Origin: Sporisorium sorghi
Taxonomy: Eukaryota > Basidiomycota > Ustilaginomycetes > Ustilaginales > Ustilaginaceae
Length of the DNA stretch: 63,363 nucleotides
Direction of reading: 5' to 3'
Assembly (NCBI GenBank): GCA_023212695.1
Contig: JALCCG010000116.1
Span: 1 to 63,363, forward strand
A program made the translations under genes and the position numbers. Positions 41,471 through 52,646 of the stretch are shown here, in pieces (position 1 is the stretch's first letter; each line of letters opens with the position of its first letter). The notes beneath the pieces are model-generated. The model did no database searches. It saw nothing but the letters and a program-made list of their open reading frames with translations, and was not told where the DNA came from.

Positions 41471-42517
41471 AGACGCCGTGTCGACAGCGAGCGGCAGCAG
41501 CAGCGGCGGCGGCAGCGGCGGCAGCGAGGCGCATCTGGACGTCTCGCCAACTAAATTATTCGATAAAATTAAAATTAAAAAAAAAAAAAAAGGCCTTTTT
41601 CCCGAAATGTCCTTTTCCCCTTTTCTTGTTCACTCGTACGATTTCAAATGCGGGGCAGCGTTCTTGTGGCTGCGATTCCTTTTGTCCTGCATGCTCTCCT
41701 TGAGCCCGTTCTTTCACTGCAGAAAGTAGATACGAAATCCCCCATCACATTCAGAGAGACTCCTCGCACTCTTATTTTTTCCATCTCTGCTCCGTTGTTA
41801 TGATATCGTTGTGAGTGAATGCAGTGCATCGAGAAGAGTGAGGATGACCAGCTGCTGGTGTGAAGGGAGAAAAGGCGCCTCGCTGCTGGCCTTTCCGAAT
41901 GCATCCATCTCGCTCGCTCTCTCGCTTGTGAGCTTGACTGGGAATTGGAATGATTTATTTAAATAATTTTATCGAAAAAAATAGCGTTGAGAAGCGAGAA
42001 GTGGGAATTGTGCCTCGCGAAGAGAGCTTGGCCAGCGTGTGACCGATGGATTGGGAGAGTGACTGTGTGTGTCTGAAGTTCAAGTTGGCTCGAGCAGCAG
42101 TCAGTCAGTCAGTCTCAGCCAAAGCAGCAGAATCGCAGCAGCGCAGCAAAACGACGCGCGTGGACGACGACTTTGTTCCATCTCGAGCTTGTTGAGCTTG
42201 TTCTGCTTGCTTTTCTCTTCTCCTCCATCATCTCCTATCATCGTGAATCGCTCTGACGGACGACAAGGCTCTGCAACATCACTCCGCTAAGCTTTTTTTT
42301 TTTTTTTTTTTTTTTTTTGCTTTCACCATCCTACGACATCGCCGCCATTACGATCACGGTCCATCTCGCGCGCCCTCTCTCTCGCAACCCGTCAACGCGC
42401 TGCGCAGCCCACTTGCCTGCATCCATCTTCATATCCTTGGATCGGCACCTCGCACAATCGCACTGCCGTCGCTCGACCATCGCGTTTCCCACACACTCGA
42501 ACACCACACAAACACAC

Positions 42518-42518
<1 letters not shown>

Positions 42519-42562
<44 letters not shown>
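42519..42562. repeat. 44-base poly-A run
   Basis: This is the longest uninterrupted A run in the window, about 250 bp upstream of the KIN1 ATG. Exact length is uncertain in any short-read assembly. Confidence 0.85.
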
Positions 42563-42565
<3 letters not shown>

Positions 42566-42653
42566 ACAGTGCTCCTCATTCAACCAGAAGAAAGGGCTTT
42601 GACCCCACACAAAAGGCACATCCATCTTAGCCTGGCCAACATCCATCACATCA

Positions 42654-42683
42654 ATGCTGTCTCGCTGTCTCTTCCAATCCTAG
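42654..42683 (+). promoter_or_regulatory. Upstream ORF of KIN1
   Basis: ATG at 42654 opens a nine-codon frame (MLSRCLFQS) ending in TAG at 42681-42683, 126 bp before the KIN1 start. If it lies in the mRNA leader it could damp or regulate KIN1 translation. The transcription start is unknown. Confidence 0.4.
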
Positions 42684-42809
42684 CCTCCCCTCTCGCTTTG
42701 CCTTTGTTGCCGGCCTTGGCCTTCCCTCTGTTTCGCTGCGCATTCTAGTGCAAAAGGGCATACGAGCAGCGCAGTCGGCAATTCAGCAGTCGGCAGTCAG
42801 CAGCTGTGC

Positions 42810-45800
42810 ATGCCCATTCATTCCCAGCTTGGTTCGACCTTTGCCAAGCGAACAGCGCCTCACCATTCAGCAATCCCAGCATACTATCAGAGCGGCATGC
42901 ATCCTCGACAGGCTAGCGGTCCCGGCTCCACCGACGCCATGGAGATCTACGACCGCATGCAAACACCAAAACACGAGCTAGACGCCGCCGACACTTTGCC
43001 TGCCATCCCATCCGTCGCCGATCAGCATCAGACGCTCACAAGCGTGCCTGAAGACTCACAGCTCGATACGCAACAGCTCGCCTCTACCACGCACGCACTC
43101 GATGCCAGCTCCGCACAGGCCCCGCCGCACGCCGCTGCCACACAGCAAGGCAGTCCAGGCACAAGGCGTGTAGACAAGCTCGCCACTTCCTCCTACGGTC
43201 TCGTTCAGCCAGGCGGTCGGCCTGACCCATCTTCACGCAGACCTTCCGATGTCTCCAAGCCGCTTCCAGGCTTGCCGGCCACCGGTCCCACCAACGCAGA
43301 GCAGACCTTCCTCCCGGTCACCAACAGCAGCGCTGCATCCTCCGCTTTTCCTCCTTCGTCATCTTCGTTCATGAGCAGTCTAGGTGACCATCGCGCTCCA
43401 CCAGCTGTAGACTCTCTGCCACCGCAGCACATTCCCCGCCCTGTAGCAGGCTCGAGCGCATCCGCCTCCGTCGGTCCACTTTCCCCGGTAGACTCGGATC
43501 CGCACCGTTCCATGATGGACAGCAACCGCAACAGCATCGACGATATCCGCCGCAACCACGCCGCCAGAGCAGCAAGGCGTCAATCGCACAATCCGTCCTC
43601 TGCAGCAGATCCCCGCCCCGGCAACGGGCTCGTCGTCGATCCCACTTTTACGCCCACTCGAACGCATGCACACCTCTCAAGTGAAGCCGCCGCAGCTGCC
43701 CCAACCTCGTCTCCCGATCCCTCGCAACGCCACCGCAGAGGCATGGCATCCGAGCCTCCGCGCCCCGCCAGCGTGCTCGAGACGCGTGCCGCACGCATGG
43801 AGGCTGTTCAGCGTCATCAACAGCAGTCGCGCGTCGATGAAGGCAGCAGCGACACCTTTGACGCTGCCGACACGTTTGGCTCCTCTCGCGACACGCACGT
43901 CGATCGTGCCTCTCAGCAGCATCTCCAAATTCGTGCGGCGCGAGAGCAAGAGCTCGAACGCGAACGCGAACGCGAACGACAGCTCGAGCAGCAACAGCAA
44001 CAGCAGCAGCAGCAGCAGCTTCGAGAGCAGCAGCAACGTCAGCGAGAGCGTGAAAAGGAGCGTGAGAAGGAGCGCGAACGCGAAAAGGAAAAGGAGCGGG
44101 GCGGCGATCGTGATCGTGACCGCGAACGCCGCAGTCGACGTCTGCTCGGCGACTATGCGCTCGGCAAGACGCTCGGTGCCGGAAGCATGGGCAAGGTCAA
44201 GCTCGGCGTCAAGATGGGCAACGGCGAAAAGGTGGCCATCAAGATCATCCCGCGTCACACCTCGATGGCTGCCGCCCAGTCGCCACGATCTGCTGTTGAC
44301 GAACACGGCAAACCTCAACCGCCTGCACCGCCTCCTACCGCCTCCTTCCTGGCCAAAGCAGCCGCCAAGGACCATTCCAAAGAGATCCGCACCATCCGAG
44401 AGGGCTCGCTCCAGATCCTGCTCCATCACCCCTACGTCTGCGGCATGCGCGAGATGATGATCCACACCAACCACTACTACATGGTCTTTGAGTACGTCAA
44501 CGGCGGCCAGATGCTCGACTACATTATCAGCCACGGCCGCCTCAGGGAACGCAGCGCACGCAAGTTTGCCCGCCAGATCGGCAGTGCACTCGAGTACTGC
44601 CATCGCAACAGCATCGTCCATCGCGACCTCAAGATCGAAAACATCCTCATCTCCAAGACGGGCAACATCAAGATTATCGACTTTGGTCTCAGCAACCTCT
44701 TCTCGCCTCACTCGCATCTCTCCACCTTTTGCGGCTCGCTCTACTTTGCTGCACCCGAGCTGCTCAACGCAAAGGTCTACACCGGTCCCGAAGTTGATGT
44801 TTGGTCGTTTGGCATTGTGCTCTACGTCCTCGTGTGCGGCAAGGTGCCCTTTGACGACCAGAGCATGCCGGCCCTGCATGCCAAGATCAAGCGCGGACAG
44901 GTCGAATACCCGGCGTGGCTCAGCGGCGAGTGCAAGCACATCCTCTCGCGCATGCTCGTCACCAACCCTGCCAACCGCGCCACGCTCGCCGAGGTGTTGG
45001 CACACCCGTGGATGGTCAAGGGCTACGATGGAGCACCCGATCCGCATCTGCCCGAGCGCACACCGCTCCGCCCGCACAACCTCGATCCCGAAGTGATCAA
45101 GGGCATGACTGGCTTCGAGTTTGGCACGCCCGAAACCATCACGGCCAACCTCATCGAGGTGCTCACCAGCGAGGCGTACCAAGCCTCGCTCACCCACTGG
45201 GAGCTCAAGAACATCACCAACAGCCTGCACGGGCTCAGCACCGGCGGCAACAGCGGCTTTTTGCTCAACTCGTCGGCGCTCAACAGGCTCTCGACGCGTG
45301 GCAGCTTCAGTGCAACTGGCGGGTCCGACACGGTCAAGTCCAAGACAGGCTCGCGACGCTTCTCTGGCATCGATTTCTACAAGAAGAAGCTCACCTCGAA
45401 TCCGCTCGCAGCGGCTTTCGGCAGCAAGGACGACTCGGCTGTGGGTTCTGCTAATGGGAGCTCCAACGGCCTTGGGTCTGGCACGGGTCTGATGCCATTT
45501 GGCAAGGAGCCGCTGGACCCCACGCGTGGCTTTCACCCGCTCATCTCGATCTACTTCCTCGTCAAGGAAAAGATGGAGCGCGAGCGGCTGTACGGCCACT
45601 CGTTCTTTGCGTCCTCCAACCTGTCTCTCAATGGTGCTCCTGCTCCGCCTGCGGGCGTCGCCGGTGTTGGAGCAGGCATGGCATCACGAGCTGCTTCTGC
45701 CGGCGCCATGCCCACCGCTGCCGACATTCCGCAAGAAGCGCTTCGAGTGCCCGAGGCGCCGCACGTGTCGCATCGAGCCTACGACCCTTCTCGCCAGGAA

Positions 45801-48068
45801 GCCGCGCTGACCGCTCCCGCACCGCCGCGTCCAGCTGCGGCCATGATGCCGGTGCCGGCTTCGCCAACGCCCGTCTTTGACTCGCGGGAGAAGTCACGAC
45901 CGACTGGTATCATGGCCGGACCGCCTCGTGCCCGTGCCAACGCAGAGGAGATGGAAGCGGCCTTGCGCGAAAAGGGACTGCCATCGCCCAATGAGGCTAC
46001 GTTTGCACCCAGCATCGGCGGCATGACGCCCGTGCCAGCCGCCAGCACTGCCGGCAAGCGACAGTCGTTGTCAGTGGCTCCAGCTGGTGCAGAGACGGCC
46101 GTGCCTCGGAGCCACCGTCATTCGATGATGGTGCCGGATTCGAGCATTGCCATCGCCAACAACCACAAGAGGAGCGTCAGCCTGACGGCTCGTCGTCCTT
46201 CGGGCGCTGCATCCGCCGGTCGCACGCCTATTGCTGGAACTGCCGAGGTGGCCGAGCCGGCAGCAGCCAACATGGACAGCAGGAGGATGTCGACCATGTC
46301 TCCCGCGCGCTCGGACAAGCGAGCGTCGTACATCAACACACCTTTCAAGTCCGATGCCGGGACGGTGGCGTCGTCGCCAGCTCCAGCCGCTGTTGTTTCT
46401 AATACCAGCTCGACGCTGGGTTACGGTGCCACGTTGGCGCGTCGTTTCAGCTCGTTCATGACTCGTTCGCCGTCGCAGCCTCTGGATGCGGAGGCGAGAG
46501 AGCGAAAGAAGCAAAGCAGGATGAGCATGCCTCTGGGTGTTGCGCCACCGCAGCTCCAACAGCAACAGCAGCAGCAGCGAAGAGGCAGCGCGCACATGCC
46601 GTTGAGCGGGGTGCAGGAAGCTGACAACGGCACGGATGTGGATGCCTACGATTATGACCAAGCCGAGGAGCATGCGGCTGCAGGACACGATCAAGACGTT
46701 CCACTCGGCAATGGGGCCACGGTGCGTCGTTCTGGCACGTTGGGAGACATGCCCACCTCGCGCAGCAATGCGCGCAACATTCGTCAAGCGTCGATGGGTA
46801 CAGCCGCCTCCGTCGGACGCGCTGCCGGCTTCTCGATGTCGCCCAAGTCCAATGCTGCAGCTTCTTCGGGCAGACGACCGAGCACTGGCATGTCGATGTC
46901 GACGAGTGCGCCGCTCAACATGTTTGAGGCGGATGCAGCTGCTCGACAGGAAGACCGAGTTTCGTCATCGCAGCAGGTGAGCCCGAGCACGTCGGGCACG
47001 GGATGGATGGGACCCTCGACGCCCGGCCAGGCCGAAGTGCTTCCCGCCCTCACGACGACGTCAACGCGCCGTCGATTCGGTGGAGGAGCCGCTTCACCGG
47101 GAGGATCTGCAGCACAGCAGCAACAGCAGAATGGCGCTTCAGCGACCGAAGGCGGCTCGAAGCCCATCTTCCTCAAGGGCCTGTTCAGTGTGCAGACGAC
47201 GTCGACCAAGCCACGCAAGGTGATCCACGCTTCTCTGGTCAAGGTGCTCGACCGCATCGGCATCCAGTACCGCGAGATTCGAGGCGGATACGAGTGCGTC
47301 CATCTGCCCAGCCTCGACTTTTCGGGAGCCGACTCGCTGGGTCGAGGCAACGCGCGCATTCCGCTCGAGATGATGGCTGCGGCCGCAGCTGCCGATGCCG
47401 AAGCGGCAGAGCGGTCTCCGACTTCGGAAGAGGGCAGCCGTCAACCGAAGCGCAAGCCGAGTCGGCTGTCGTTCGTGTCGGGCAGGAGCAAGGACAAGGA
47501 GCGGGCGGGTCGCAGGGACGGGTCGGTGGCGGACAGTGTGGGAGCGACTGGCGTCCCCAGCGGAACTGTGCGCAGTCGAACGCCGTCTCTGACGAGCAGC
47601 GCTGCTTTCAACAATGCCGAAAACGCAGCGGCTGCGGCTCGAGGAGGAGGCGGGGAAGCGACGTCGTCGCCGACGCTGCCGCCCAAGACGCCGTCGAAGC
47701 GCTCGCTGCTGACCATGTCGCCGAGGCAGCGGGCGGATTCGATGGGTGCAGGGTCGATGCCGGGCCGCTCCGGATCGCGCGATTCGAACCTGATGCTGGA
47801 TACGGCTGTAGGCGCTGGAGTAGGCACGGGAGGTGGCGACGGGTTCCCCATGTCGCCCGTCATGGCTGCAGCAGTGGGCACGGGCACAGTGGCGGCCAAG
47901 ACGATGAACGCGGCGCAAGCGACAGAGCTGGCGGTGCGATTCGAGATTTTCGTCGTCAAAGTGCCGCTGCTGCTGGGCGTGAATGGGCTGCAGTTCAGGA
48001 GGGTGGGTGGCAATCCGTGGCAGTACCAGATGCTGGCCAAGCGCATTTTGCAGGAGCTCAAGTTGTAA
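42810..48068 (+). CDS. KIN1: KIN1/PAR-1 (MARK)-type serine/threonine kinase
   Basis: A 1752-residue polarity and exocytosis kinase of the Kin1/Kin2/PAR-1 family. The kinase domain spans about residues 448-737: [11 protein letters not shown] glycine loop, VAIKII lysine, HRDLKIEN catalytic loop at about 603, DFGLSN, activation segment [13 protein letters not shown] and [21 protein letters not shown]. As in fungal Kin1, a Pro/Ala insertion lies between beta 3 and helix C. It is preceded by a Gln run and a highly charged Glu/Arg/Lys segment (about 378-447). The extreme C-terminus (about 1707-1752; [20 protein letters not shown]) is a KA1 membrane-binding domain. The rest is Ser/Ala-rich. ATG 42810 is the first in frame; ATGs at 42897 and 42939 are possible alternatives. 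Confidence 0.94.
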   Translation: MPIHSQLGSTFAKRTAPHHSAIPAYYQSGMHPRQASGPGSTDAMEIYDRMQTPKHELDAADTLPAIPSVADQHQTLTSVPEDSQLDTQQLASTTHALDASSAQAPPHAAATQQGSPGTRRVDKLATSSYGLVQPGGRPDPSSRRPSDVSKPLPGLPATGPTNAEQTFLPVTNSSAASSAFPPSSSSFMSSLGDHRAPPAVDSLPPQHIPRPVAGSSASASVGPLSPVDSDPHRSMMDSNRNSIDDIRRNHAARAARRQSHNPSSAADPRPGNGLVVDPTFTPTRTHAHLSSEAAAAAPTSSPDPSQRHRRGMASEPPRPASVLETRAARMEAVQRHQQQSRVDEGSSDTFDAADTFGSSRDTHVDRASQQHLQIRAAREQELERERERERQLEQQQQQQQQQQLREQQQRQREREKEREKEREREKEKERGGDRDRDRERRSRRLLGDYALGKTLGAGSMGKVKLGVKMGNGEKVAIKIIPRHTSMAAAQSPRSAVDEHGKPQPPAPPPTASFLAKAAAKDHSKEIRTIREGSLQILLHHPYVCGMREMMIHTNHYYMVFEYVNGGQMLDYIISHGRLRERSARKFARQIGSALEYCHRNSIVHRDLKIENILISKTGNIKIIDFGLSNLFSPHSHLSTFCGSLYFAAPELLNAKVYTGPEVDVWSFGIVLYVLVCGKVPFDDQSMPALHAKIKRGQVEYPAWLSGECKHILSRMLVTNPANRATLAEVLAHPWMVKGYDGAPDPHLPERTPLRPHNLDPEVIKGMTGFEFGTPETITANLIEVLTSEAYQASLTHWELKNITNSLHGLSTGGNSGFLLNSSALNRLSTRGSFSATGGSDTVKSKTGSRRFSGIDFYKKKLTSNPLAAAFGSKDDSAVGSANGSSNGLGSGTGLMPFGKEPLDPTRGFHPLISIYFLVKEKMERERLYGHSFFASSNLSLNGAPAPPAGVAGVGAGMASRAASAGAMPTAADIPQEALRVPEAPHVSHRAYDPSRQEAALTAPAPPRPAAAMMPVPASPTPVFDSREKSRPTGIMAGPPRARANAEEMEAALREKGLPSPNEATFAPSIGGMTPVPAASTAGKRQSLSVAPAGAETAVPRSHRHSMMVPDSSIAIANNHKRSVSLTARRPSGAASAGRTPIAGTAEVAEPAAANMDSRRMSTMSPARSDKRASYINTPFKSDAGTVASSPAPAAVVSNTSSTLGYGATLARRFSSFMTRSPSQPLDAEARERKKQSRMSMPLGVAPPQLQQQQQQQRRGSAHMPLSGVQEADNGTDVDAYDYDQAEEHAAAGHDQDVPLGNGATVRRSGTLGDMPTSRSNARNIRQASMGTAASVGRAAGFSMSPKSNAAASSGRRPSTGMSMSTSAPLNMFEADAAARQEDRVSSSQQVSPSTSGTGWMGPSTPGQAEVLPALTTTSTRRRFGGGAASPGGSAAQQQQQNGASATEGGSKPIFLKGLFSVQTTSTKPRKVIHASLVKVLDRIGIQYREIRGGYECVHLPSLDFSGADSLGRGNARIPLEMMAAAAAADAEAAERSPTSEEGSRQPKRKPSRLSFVSGRSKDKERAGRRDGSVADSVGATGVPSGTVRSRTPSLTSSAAFNNAENAAAAARGGGGEATSSPTLPPKTPSKRSLLTMSPRQRADSMGAGSMPGRSGSRDSNLMLDTAVGAGVGTGGGDGFPMSPVMAAAVGTGTVAAKTMNAAQATELAVRFEIFVVKVPLLLGVNGLQFRRVGGNPWQYQMLAKRILQELKL

Positions 48069-48606
48069 GGTTTATTTTGGTTGGGTGTCTTTTTGTTTGG
48101 TGTTGTACTGGAATGTAGTGCGACGTTGTCTCTATTGTGATGGGTGTGAGTCGTGTGAGAGGCAGGTGAAGTGATGGTGAAGTGAGTGCGAGAAGATCGA
48201 CGGGCTCGGGCAAAAAGCCGGGGCGAGTCGGCGCGTGAGTGTGTGCTCGAGCCAGCGTTTATGGGGCGATGAGAGCGCGGTGGATTGCCAGTGTGCCACT
48301 TTGACTCCTTCCATCATCATCATCGACCTGTGCGACGTCTATCGCTCCACGCAGCGCAATATCATCGCCACTACGGAGCAGCCTCGATCGACGAGCGAAG
48401 ATACAACATCGACACTCAGCTGAGCGCGCTAGCACCGACCGTCGAGCGCCAGATCAGCACGGATACGCCTCCACGCCTCTCCAGGGTGTCAGTCATCACC
48501 TTTCGAACGGTTTTCGCATGTTCAGTGCAGTCTCATAGGTGTTTCAAGGTCGTCAGACGCGATAGGAGCCGTTTGGCGCTTAACTGGGCGGCGTAGTACA
48601 GCAGCG
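48069..48606. other. Intergenic: KIN1 downstream / MCX1 upstream
   Basis: This 538-bp spacer lies between two plus-strand genes. I see no gene, tRNA or strong repeat in it. It holds the KIN1 3' end and the MCX1 promoter. Confidence 0.5.
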
Positions 48607-51360
48607 ATGCTGCCAAGGATAGTGGGGAGGGCAGGGCGCACCGCTCGCTTGCTATTGGCGCCCGGTTCGAGTCGGCATGTTTGCCATAGCCCTTCGAACC
48701 TCGCAGCAGCCCGGTCGACGGCGCGGCGAGCTTCTGCGCCTCTCACACTGCATCACCTCACAAGACTACCATCTACAGCACCAGCATCGCTACAGCTCAT
48801 CCGCCACTCGTCCAGCACCACCACCACCAACAACAACAACGCTGCACAGGGCTCGTACCACTCCGCCTCATCAGCAACTCAGACGCTGCTATCGGACGTA
48901 CCCTCGATCAGCCCGCGCTCGTTGGTCAAGTACCTGGACTCGTACGTTGTCGGGCAGACTCGAGCGAAAAAAGTGCTCGCCGTGGGGGTGTGGAACCACT
49001 ACCTGCGTGTAGCGAGCAACCAGCGGATGCGGGACGAGGCTGAGGCGCGGTTGCTGCAGGACGCTGCGCCTCCGCCGAGTCCACCTGCACACAACCTTGA
49101 CGGGGCGGAGGGGCTGTCGGAGTCTGCATCGCGCTCGCTACGGCTCGGGAAGCTCACGCGCGATACCGCGGCACTCGACGAGGAGGGGTGGCAATCGCAC
49201 GAGCGGATCCAGCACGAACGCAGTGCAGAACGCGCGCGCGATGCGCACGGCGAAGCAGCGCGCAGCCTCATGTTCGGCCGTAGCGAGCGCGAGTGGCTCG
49301 TCAATGCCGGCGGAGCGTCGGCTATTGTCGAAGAGGCTGGTGGTGGGGGTGGCATCGTGCCCAAGTTCGGCGACGACCCACGCGGTGGCAAGGCGACGAC
49401 GAGGAGGGTGCCTGTGAAGACGCCGGCGGAGGAAGCGGCGTCGTTGCTGAAGGGGGTGAAGGGGTCGTCGGCGGCGGTGGGGGAGCAGGAGAGTGCGCTG
49501 GCCGAGGCGGCGGAGCGGATGCACGATGCTGTGCTGTCTGACTACACGCCGGAGAGGAGCGGCGGCAGCAGTAGTGAGCAGAAGATCAAAGGGTCGAATG
49601 GACCGGCGAAGATCGGTGTGTTTGGTGCAGACGAGCCGCTGTACTTCTCGTCGAATACGTCGAGGATTGTGGATGGTGCGGGCAAGGCTGCGCGGGGGTC
49701 ACGATCGCAGCAGGCGGATGAGGTGGAGGTCAAGTGGGAGCCGCCACAGGAGAGGGCGGCGTATGCGGAGGAGCGGACGAAGCGCGCGCTCAAGCTGGCC
49801 AGGGAGCGGCTGTCTGCGAGCGGTTCCAGCAGCAGCAGCAGCAGCAGCAAGGACGACAATGTCGACTCTGCAGCAGCTGACGCCAGCAAACCTGCTGCCC
49901 CGCCCTCGACCTCTGCTCCTGCTGCAGCAGACCCAGCCCCCACCTCATCCACCAGCACATCCTTCCTCTCCCCACAACCCGGCACGCTCCCCTTCTTCGA
50001 AAAATCCAACATCCTCCTCCTCGGCCCCTCGGGCAGCGGCAAGACGCTCCTTCTCCGCACCCTCGCGCAAGCCCTGGACGTACCCTTCGTCCACGTCGAC
50101 GCCACGCCCCTCACCATGGCCGGGTACGTCGGTGAAGACGTCGAATCCATCATCCATCGCCTGCTCGTCGCAGCGGGTTGGGACGTCGAGCGCGCCCAAC
50201 GTGGCATCGTGTGCATCGACGAGATCGACAAGCTGCGCCGGCTTTCGGGTAAAGCCGGGGGAGTAGGAGGGAAGGATGTGGGTGGCGAGGGGGTGCAGCA
50301 GGCACTTTTGAGGATGTTGGAGGGGACTGTGGTTCAGGTTGCGAACAAGGGGGGAGATGGGGTGGCGCAGGGGAAGGGGGTGAAGCAGCAGCGGGGGGAG
50401 GCGGAGAGTGCTGTGGGCACTGGTGGGGGTGATGGTTTGGGGCCGTGGTATAATCACCGGCGGGCGCGGGCACAGGCATCGGCGACGCGCTGGAGCAGCA
50501 CGGGCGCGGGTGGTGGCCAGCCGGCGTCGTTTAGCGTCGATACGAGTTCTGTTCTGTTCGTCCTGTCCGGTGCGTTTGTCGGGATAGAGGATGTGATCCG
50601 GCAGCGTCTGGTGCGGTCCGAGTCGTCCTCCGCCACCGCCACCTCTGCTTCTACTTCAACCGCTCCCGCCTCAACCCCTCCGAACACCCCCGACAAGGAT
50701 GCAAAGCAGTGGACGCCCGCCGACCTCCTCGCGCGCCTCGAACCCTCCGACCTCGAAGCATACGGCATGATCCCCGAATTCATCGGCCGCGTACCCGTAT
50801 CCGTCGTCCTCAACCCGCTCACCTTCCACGACCTAGTGCGGGTAATGACCGAGCCGCGCAACAGCCTCGTGGACCAGTACACGTCGCTGTTCGCGCTCAA
50901 CGGCATCGAGCTGCACATCTCCCAACGCGCCGTCGAGGCCGTCGTCCATCGCGCCCTCGGCTCTTCTACCGCTCGAGGAGGGGGAGGAGGGGGAGCAAGA
51001 AGCCTGCGCCGCATCATGGAGGATGTGCTGCTGGATGCGTTCTACGAGTGCTACGGAACGTCGAGCGTCAAGTATGTGCTGGTGGATAGGGAGTGTGTGG
51101 TGGGAGAGGAGGGCGTGAGGCTGTTCAGTCGTGGGCAGAAGTATGAGTTTGAGGAGCGGTGTCGGGTCGAGAGGGAGGAACAGCGCGATGGGGAAAAAGA
51201 TGCGAAGGTGAAGAGTGGCAAGGAGAAGGACAAGGTGGGAGAAAGGGGGTGGCAGCTCGACGCACAAAGGACGGAGAGGGCGAGAGCCAAGGCGAGGGCG
51301 CTCATCAGGTCGAGGTTGCGCAGGACGAATCGGTTGGTGGATCCTGTGATTTATGTTTAG
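48607..51360 (+). CDS. MCX1: Mitochondrial ClpX-type AAA+ unfoldase
   Basis: A 917-residue ClpX homologue of the mitochondrial matrix. The N-terminus (MLPRIVGRAGRTARLLLAPG) is Arg-rich with no early acids, a good presequence. The ClpX start SPRSLVKYLDSYVVGQTRAKKVL is at about 101-123. Walker A GPSGSGKT is at 473-480, Walker B CIDEIDK near 536, and the sensor segment EFIGRVPVSVVLNPLT near 724. The family's zinc-binding N-domain is absent, as in yeast Mcx1. An unusual insertion of about 320 polar residues (about 140-455) separates the first helix from Walker A, and a second Gly-rich insert follows Walker B. The Lys/Glu-rich tail is also long. Yeast Mcx1 has 520 residues. Yeast Mcx1 activates the heme enzyme Hem1; whether a ClpP partner exists here cannot be told from the window. 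Confidence 0.92.
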   Translation: MLPRIVGRAGRTARLLLAPGSSRHVCHSPSNLAAARSTARRASAPLTLHHLTRLPSTAPASLQLIRHSSSTTTTNNNNAAQGSYHSASSATQTLLSDVPSISPRSLVKYLDSYVVGQTRAKKVLAVGVWNHYLRVASNQRMRDEAEARLLQDAAPPPSPPAHNLDGAEGLSESASRSLRLGKLTRDTAALDEEGWQSHERIQHERSAERARDAHGEAARSLMFGRSEREWLVNAGGASAIVEEAGGGGGIVPKFGDDPRGGKATTRRVPVKTPAEEAASLLKGVKGSSAAVGEQESALAEAAERMHDAVLSDYTPERSGGSSSEQKIKGSNGPAKIGVFGADEPLYFSSNTSRIVDGAGKAARGSRSQQADEVEVKWEPPQERAAYAEERTKRALKLARERLSASGSSSSSSSSKDDNVDSAAADASKPAAPPSTSAPAAADPAPTSSTSTSFLSPQPGTLPFFEKSNILLLGPSGSGKTLLLRTLAQALDVPFVHVDATPLTMAGYVGEDVESIIHRLLVAAGWDVERAQRGIVCIDEIDKLRRLSGKAGGVGGKDVGGEGVQQALLRMLEGTVVQVANKGGDGVAQGKGVKQQRGEAESAVGTGGGDGLGPWYNHRRARAQASATRWSSTGAGGGQPASFSVDTSSVLFVLSGAFVGIEDVIRQRLVRSESSSATATSASTSTAPASTPPNTPDKDAKQWTPADLLARLEPSDLEAYGMIPEFIGRVPVSVVLNPLTFHDLVRVMTEPRNSLVDQYTSLFALNGIELHISQRAVEAVVHRALGSSTARGGGGGGARSLRRIMEDVLLDAFYECYGTSSVKYVLVDRECVVGEEGVRLFSRGQKYEFEERCRVEREEQRDGEKDAKVKSGKEKDKVGERGWQLDAQRTERARAKARALIRSRLRRTNRLVDPVIYV

Positions 51361-51749
51361 GCTTGCTGCTCACTCACGACTTGAATGCACACCAGGCTGA
51401 ATGTCGAGACAAGTCATGCTCGTATCACACAGTCACACAGGCAGGCCAGTTCGAGAGAGGTGCCAGATGTGTCGTGGTGTGACTTAGTTGAGCGAGAGGA
51501 TTGAACAAGCGCGAGTTGACGTGCAGGGGCTGCGTCCTCGGTGTCGAGCGACGTAAGATGAGGGGCAGCGGCCGATCACGCGGGCGTACGTCGTCCGGTT
51601 GACGTCTTCAAACTTTGTTCTGGAGCTCTTTTCTCTCACAGACACTGCGACACACCGTAAGACACATGCACACACAAAGGGAGATCGATCGATCGATACA
51701 ATTGCAATCCACCCATCCAATTCCCTATGTGCAACCTCGCTCCTCATCC
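51361..51749. other. Intergenic between convergent MCX1 and pirin genes
   Basis: This 389-bp spacer is flanked by two stop codons and holds both 3' ends. It contains GATC repeats near 51682-51696 and no gene. Confidence 0.5.
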
Positions 51750-52646
51750 CTACCACAGCGAACTCCCACTCTGGGGCTTCAGATCAAACAGGACAAACTC
51801 GGCATCCTTGGCGCCCGTGTTCCCAATCTCGATCCCATCCCCCGCCTTGCCCTCCCTGATATACGCGCCATCGCCCTCCTTCAGCGTATACTCCTTGCCC
51901 TTGCCATCAGCGAACGTGATCTGGGCCTCGCCCTTGATCCCCATATCGGCAAACTCGGGGTCCTTGTACCCAGACGTCTGGGCGAGGTGGATGTAGCACC
52001 ACCTCTCGTCTCCCTCTTTCGCAGCCGAATCTGCGCCTAGCACGTGCGTGACACTTTTACCCGCGCTGAGGATCGACGCGCGCGTCACCAGAGTCGAGTG
52101 GCTCGGGATCGGGCTTCCGGGGGGCAACAACCCCGTCTTGCTCGCCTCCTCCTTACTGAACGTCGCAATGGGCTTGATGAGCGTCTTGAGCGTATCCCTC
52201 TTGCTCTCGTCGCTCGCATGCGTGGTATAGTATCGCGGTGCGAGTCCGGACACGTCAGGGGTGTACCAGATCTGCAGAAAGTGCACCGGCGTCTTGCCGC
52301 CGTTCTTCTCGCTATGCCGAATGCCAGTACCGGCAGAGGTGAACTGCACATCGCCCCGACGCAGCACCTCGACGTTGCCCATGCTGTCCTTGTGCTCCAG
52401 TGCGCCGTCCAGGACGACGGAGAAGATCTCGGCTTCCCGGTGCGGGTGCGTGCCGAACCCGGTACCGGCAGCAACGCGGTCCTCGTTGATCACCCGTAGG
52501 TTGGAAAAGGACATGTGCGCAGGGTCGTAGTACGAAGCGAACGAGAAGGTGTGGAACGTCTTCAGCCACCCGTGGTCCGCGTGCCCACGCGCGTGCCATC
52601 GTCGCGGCGTGACGGAGAGTTTCGCGGCTTGAATTGCAGAGGTCAT
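51750..52646 (-). CDS. Pirin family protein (cupin)
   Basis: A 298-residue bicupin related to human pirin (290 residues), an iron-binding nuclear cofactor; some members act as quercetin dioxygenases. The metal ligands are visible: two His in GTHPHREAEIF and His and Glu in GIRHSEKN. The C-terminal cupin ends with LKPQSGSSLW. The start is uncertain. The frame has ATGs at 52922, 52817 and 52646. The last begins MTSAIQAAKLSVTPRRW and fits the family start and length. A TATATAA box at 52852-52846 would place transcription start near 52820, which also favours 52646. Starting at 52817 would add a hydrophobic segment (LKLVLASIVGLLLALHF) and could give a membrane-anchored or organellar form. Confidence 0.87.
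   Translation of the reverse strand: MTSAIQAAKLSVTPRRWHARGHADHGWLKTFHTFSFASYYDPAHMSFSNLRVINEDRVAAGTGFGTHPHREAEIFSVVLDGALEHKDSMGNVEVLRRGDVQFTSAGTGIRHSEKNGGKTPVHFLQIWYTPDVSGLAPRYYTTHASDESKRDTLKTLIKPIATFSKEEASKTGLLPPGSPIPSHSTLVTRASILSAGKSVTHVLGADSAAKEGDERWCYIHLAQTSGYKDPEFADMGIKGEAQITFADGKGKEYTLKEGDGAYIREGKAGDGIEIGNTGAKDAEFVLFDLKPQSGSSLW

Larger units (their letters stand above)
41471..42809. other. Intergenic 1.3 kb: KIN1 upstream region with long A and T runs
   Basis: The region contains an A run (about 41578-41591), CAGT repeats (about 42098-42112), a 26-base T run (42293-42318) and a 44-base A run (42519-42562). It also holds a nine-codon upstream ORF at 42654-42683. No other gene is recognisable. 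Confidence 0.6.

Noticed and set aside
43677..45599. 640-codon open frame antisense to KIN1
   Set aside because: Mirror frame of the conserved kinase domain; composition is an artefact of codon bias.
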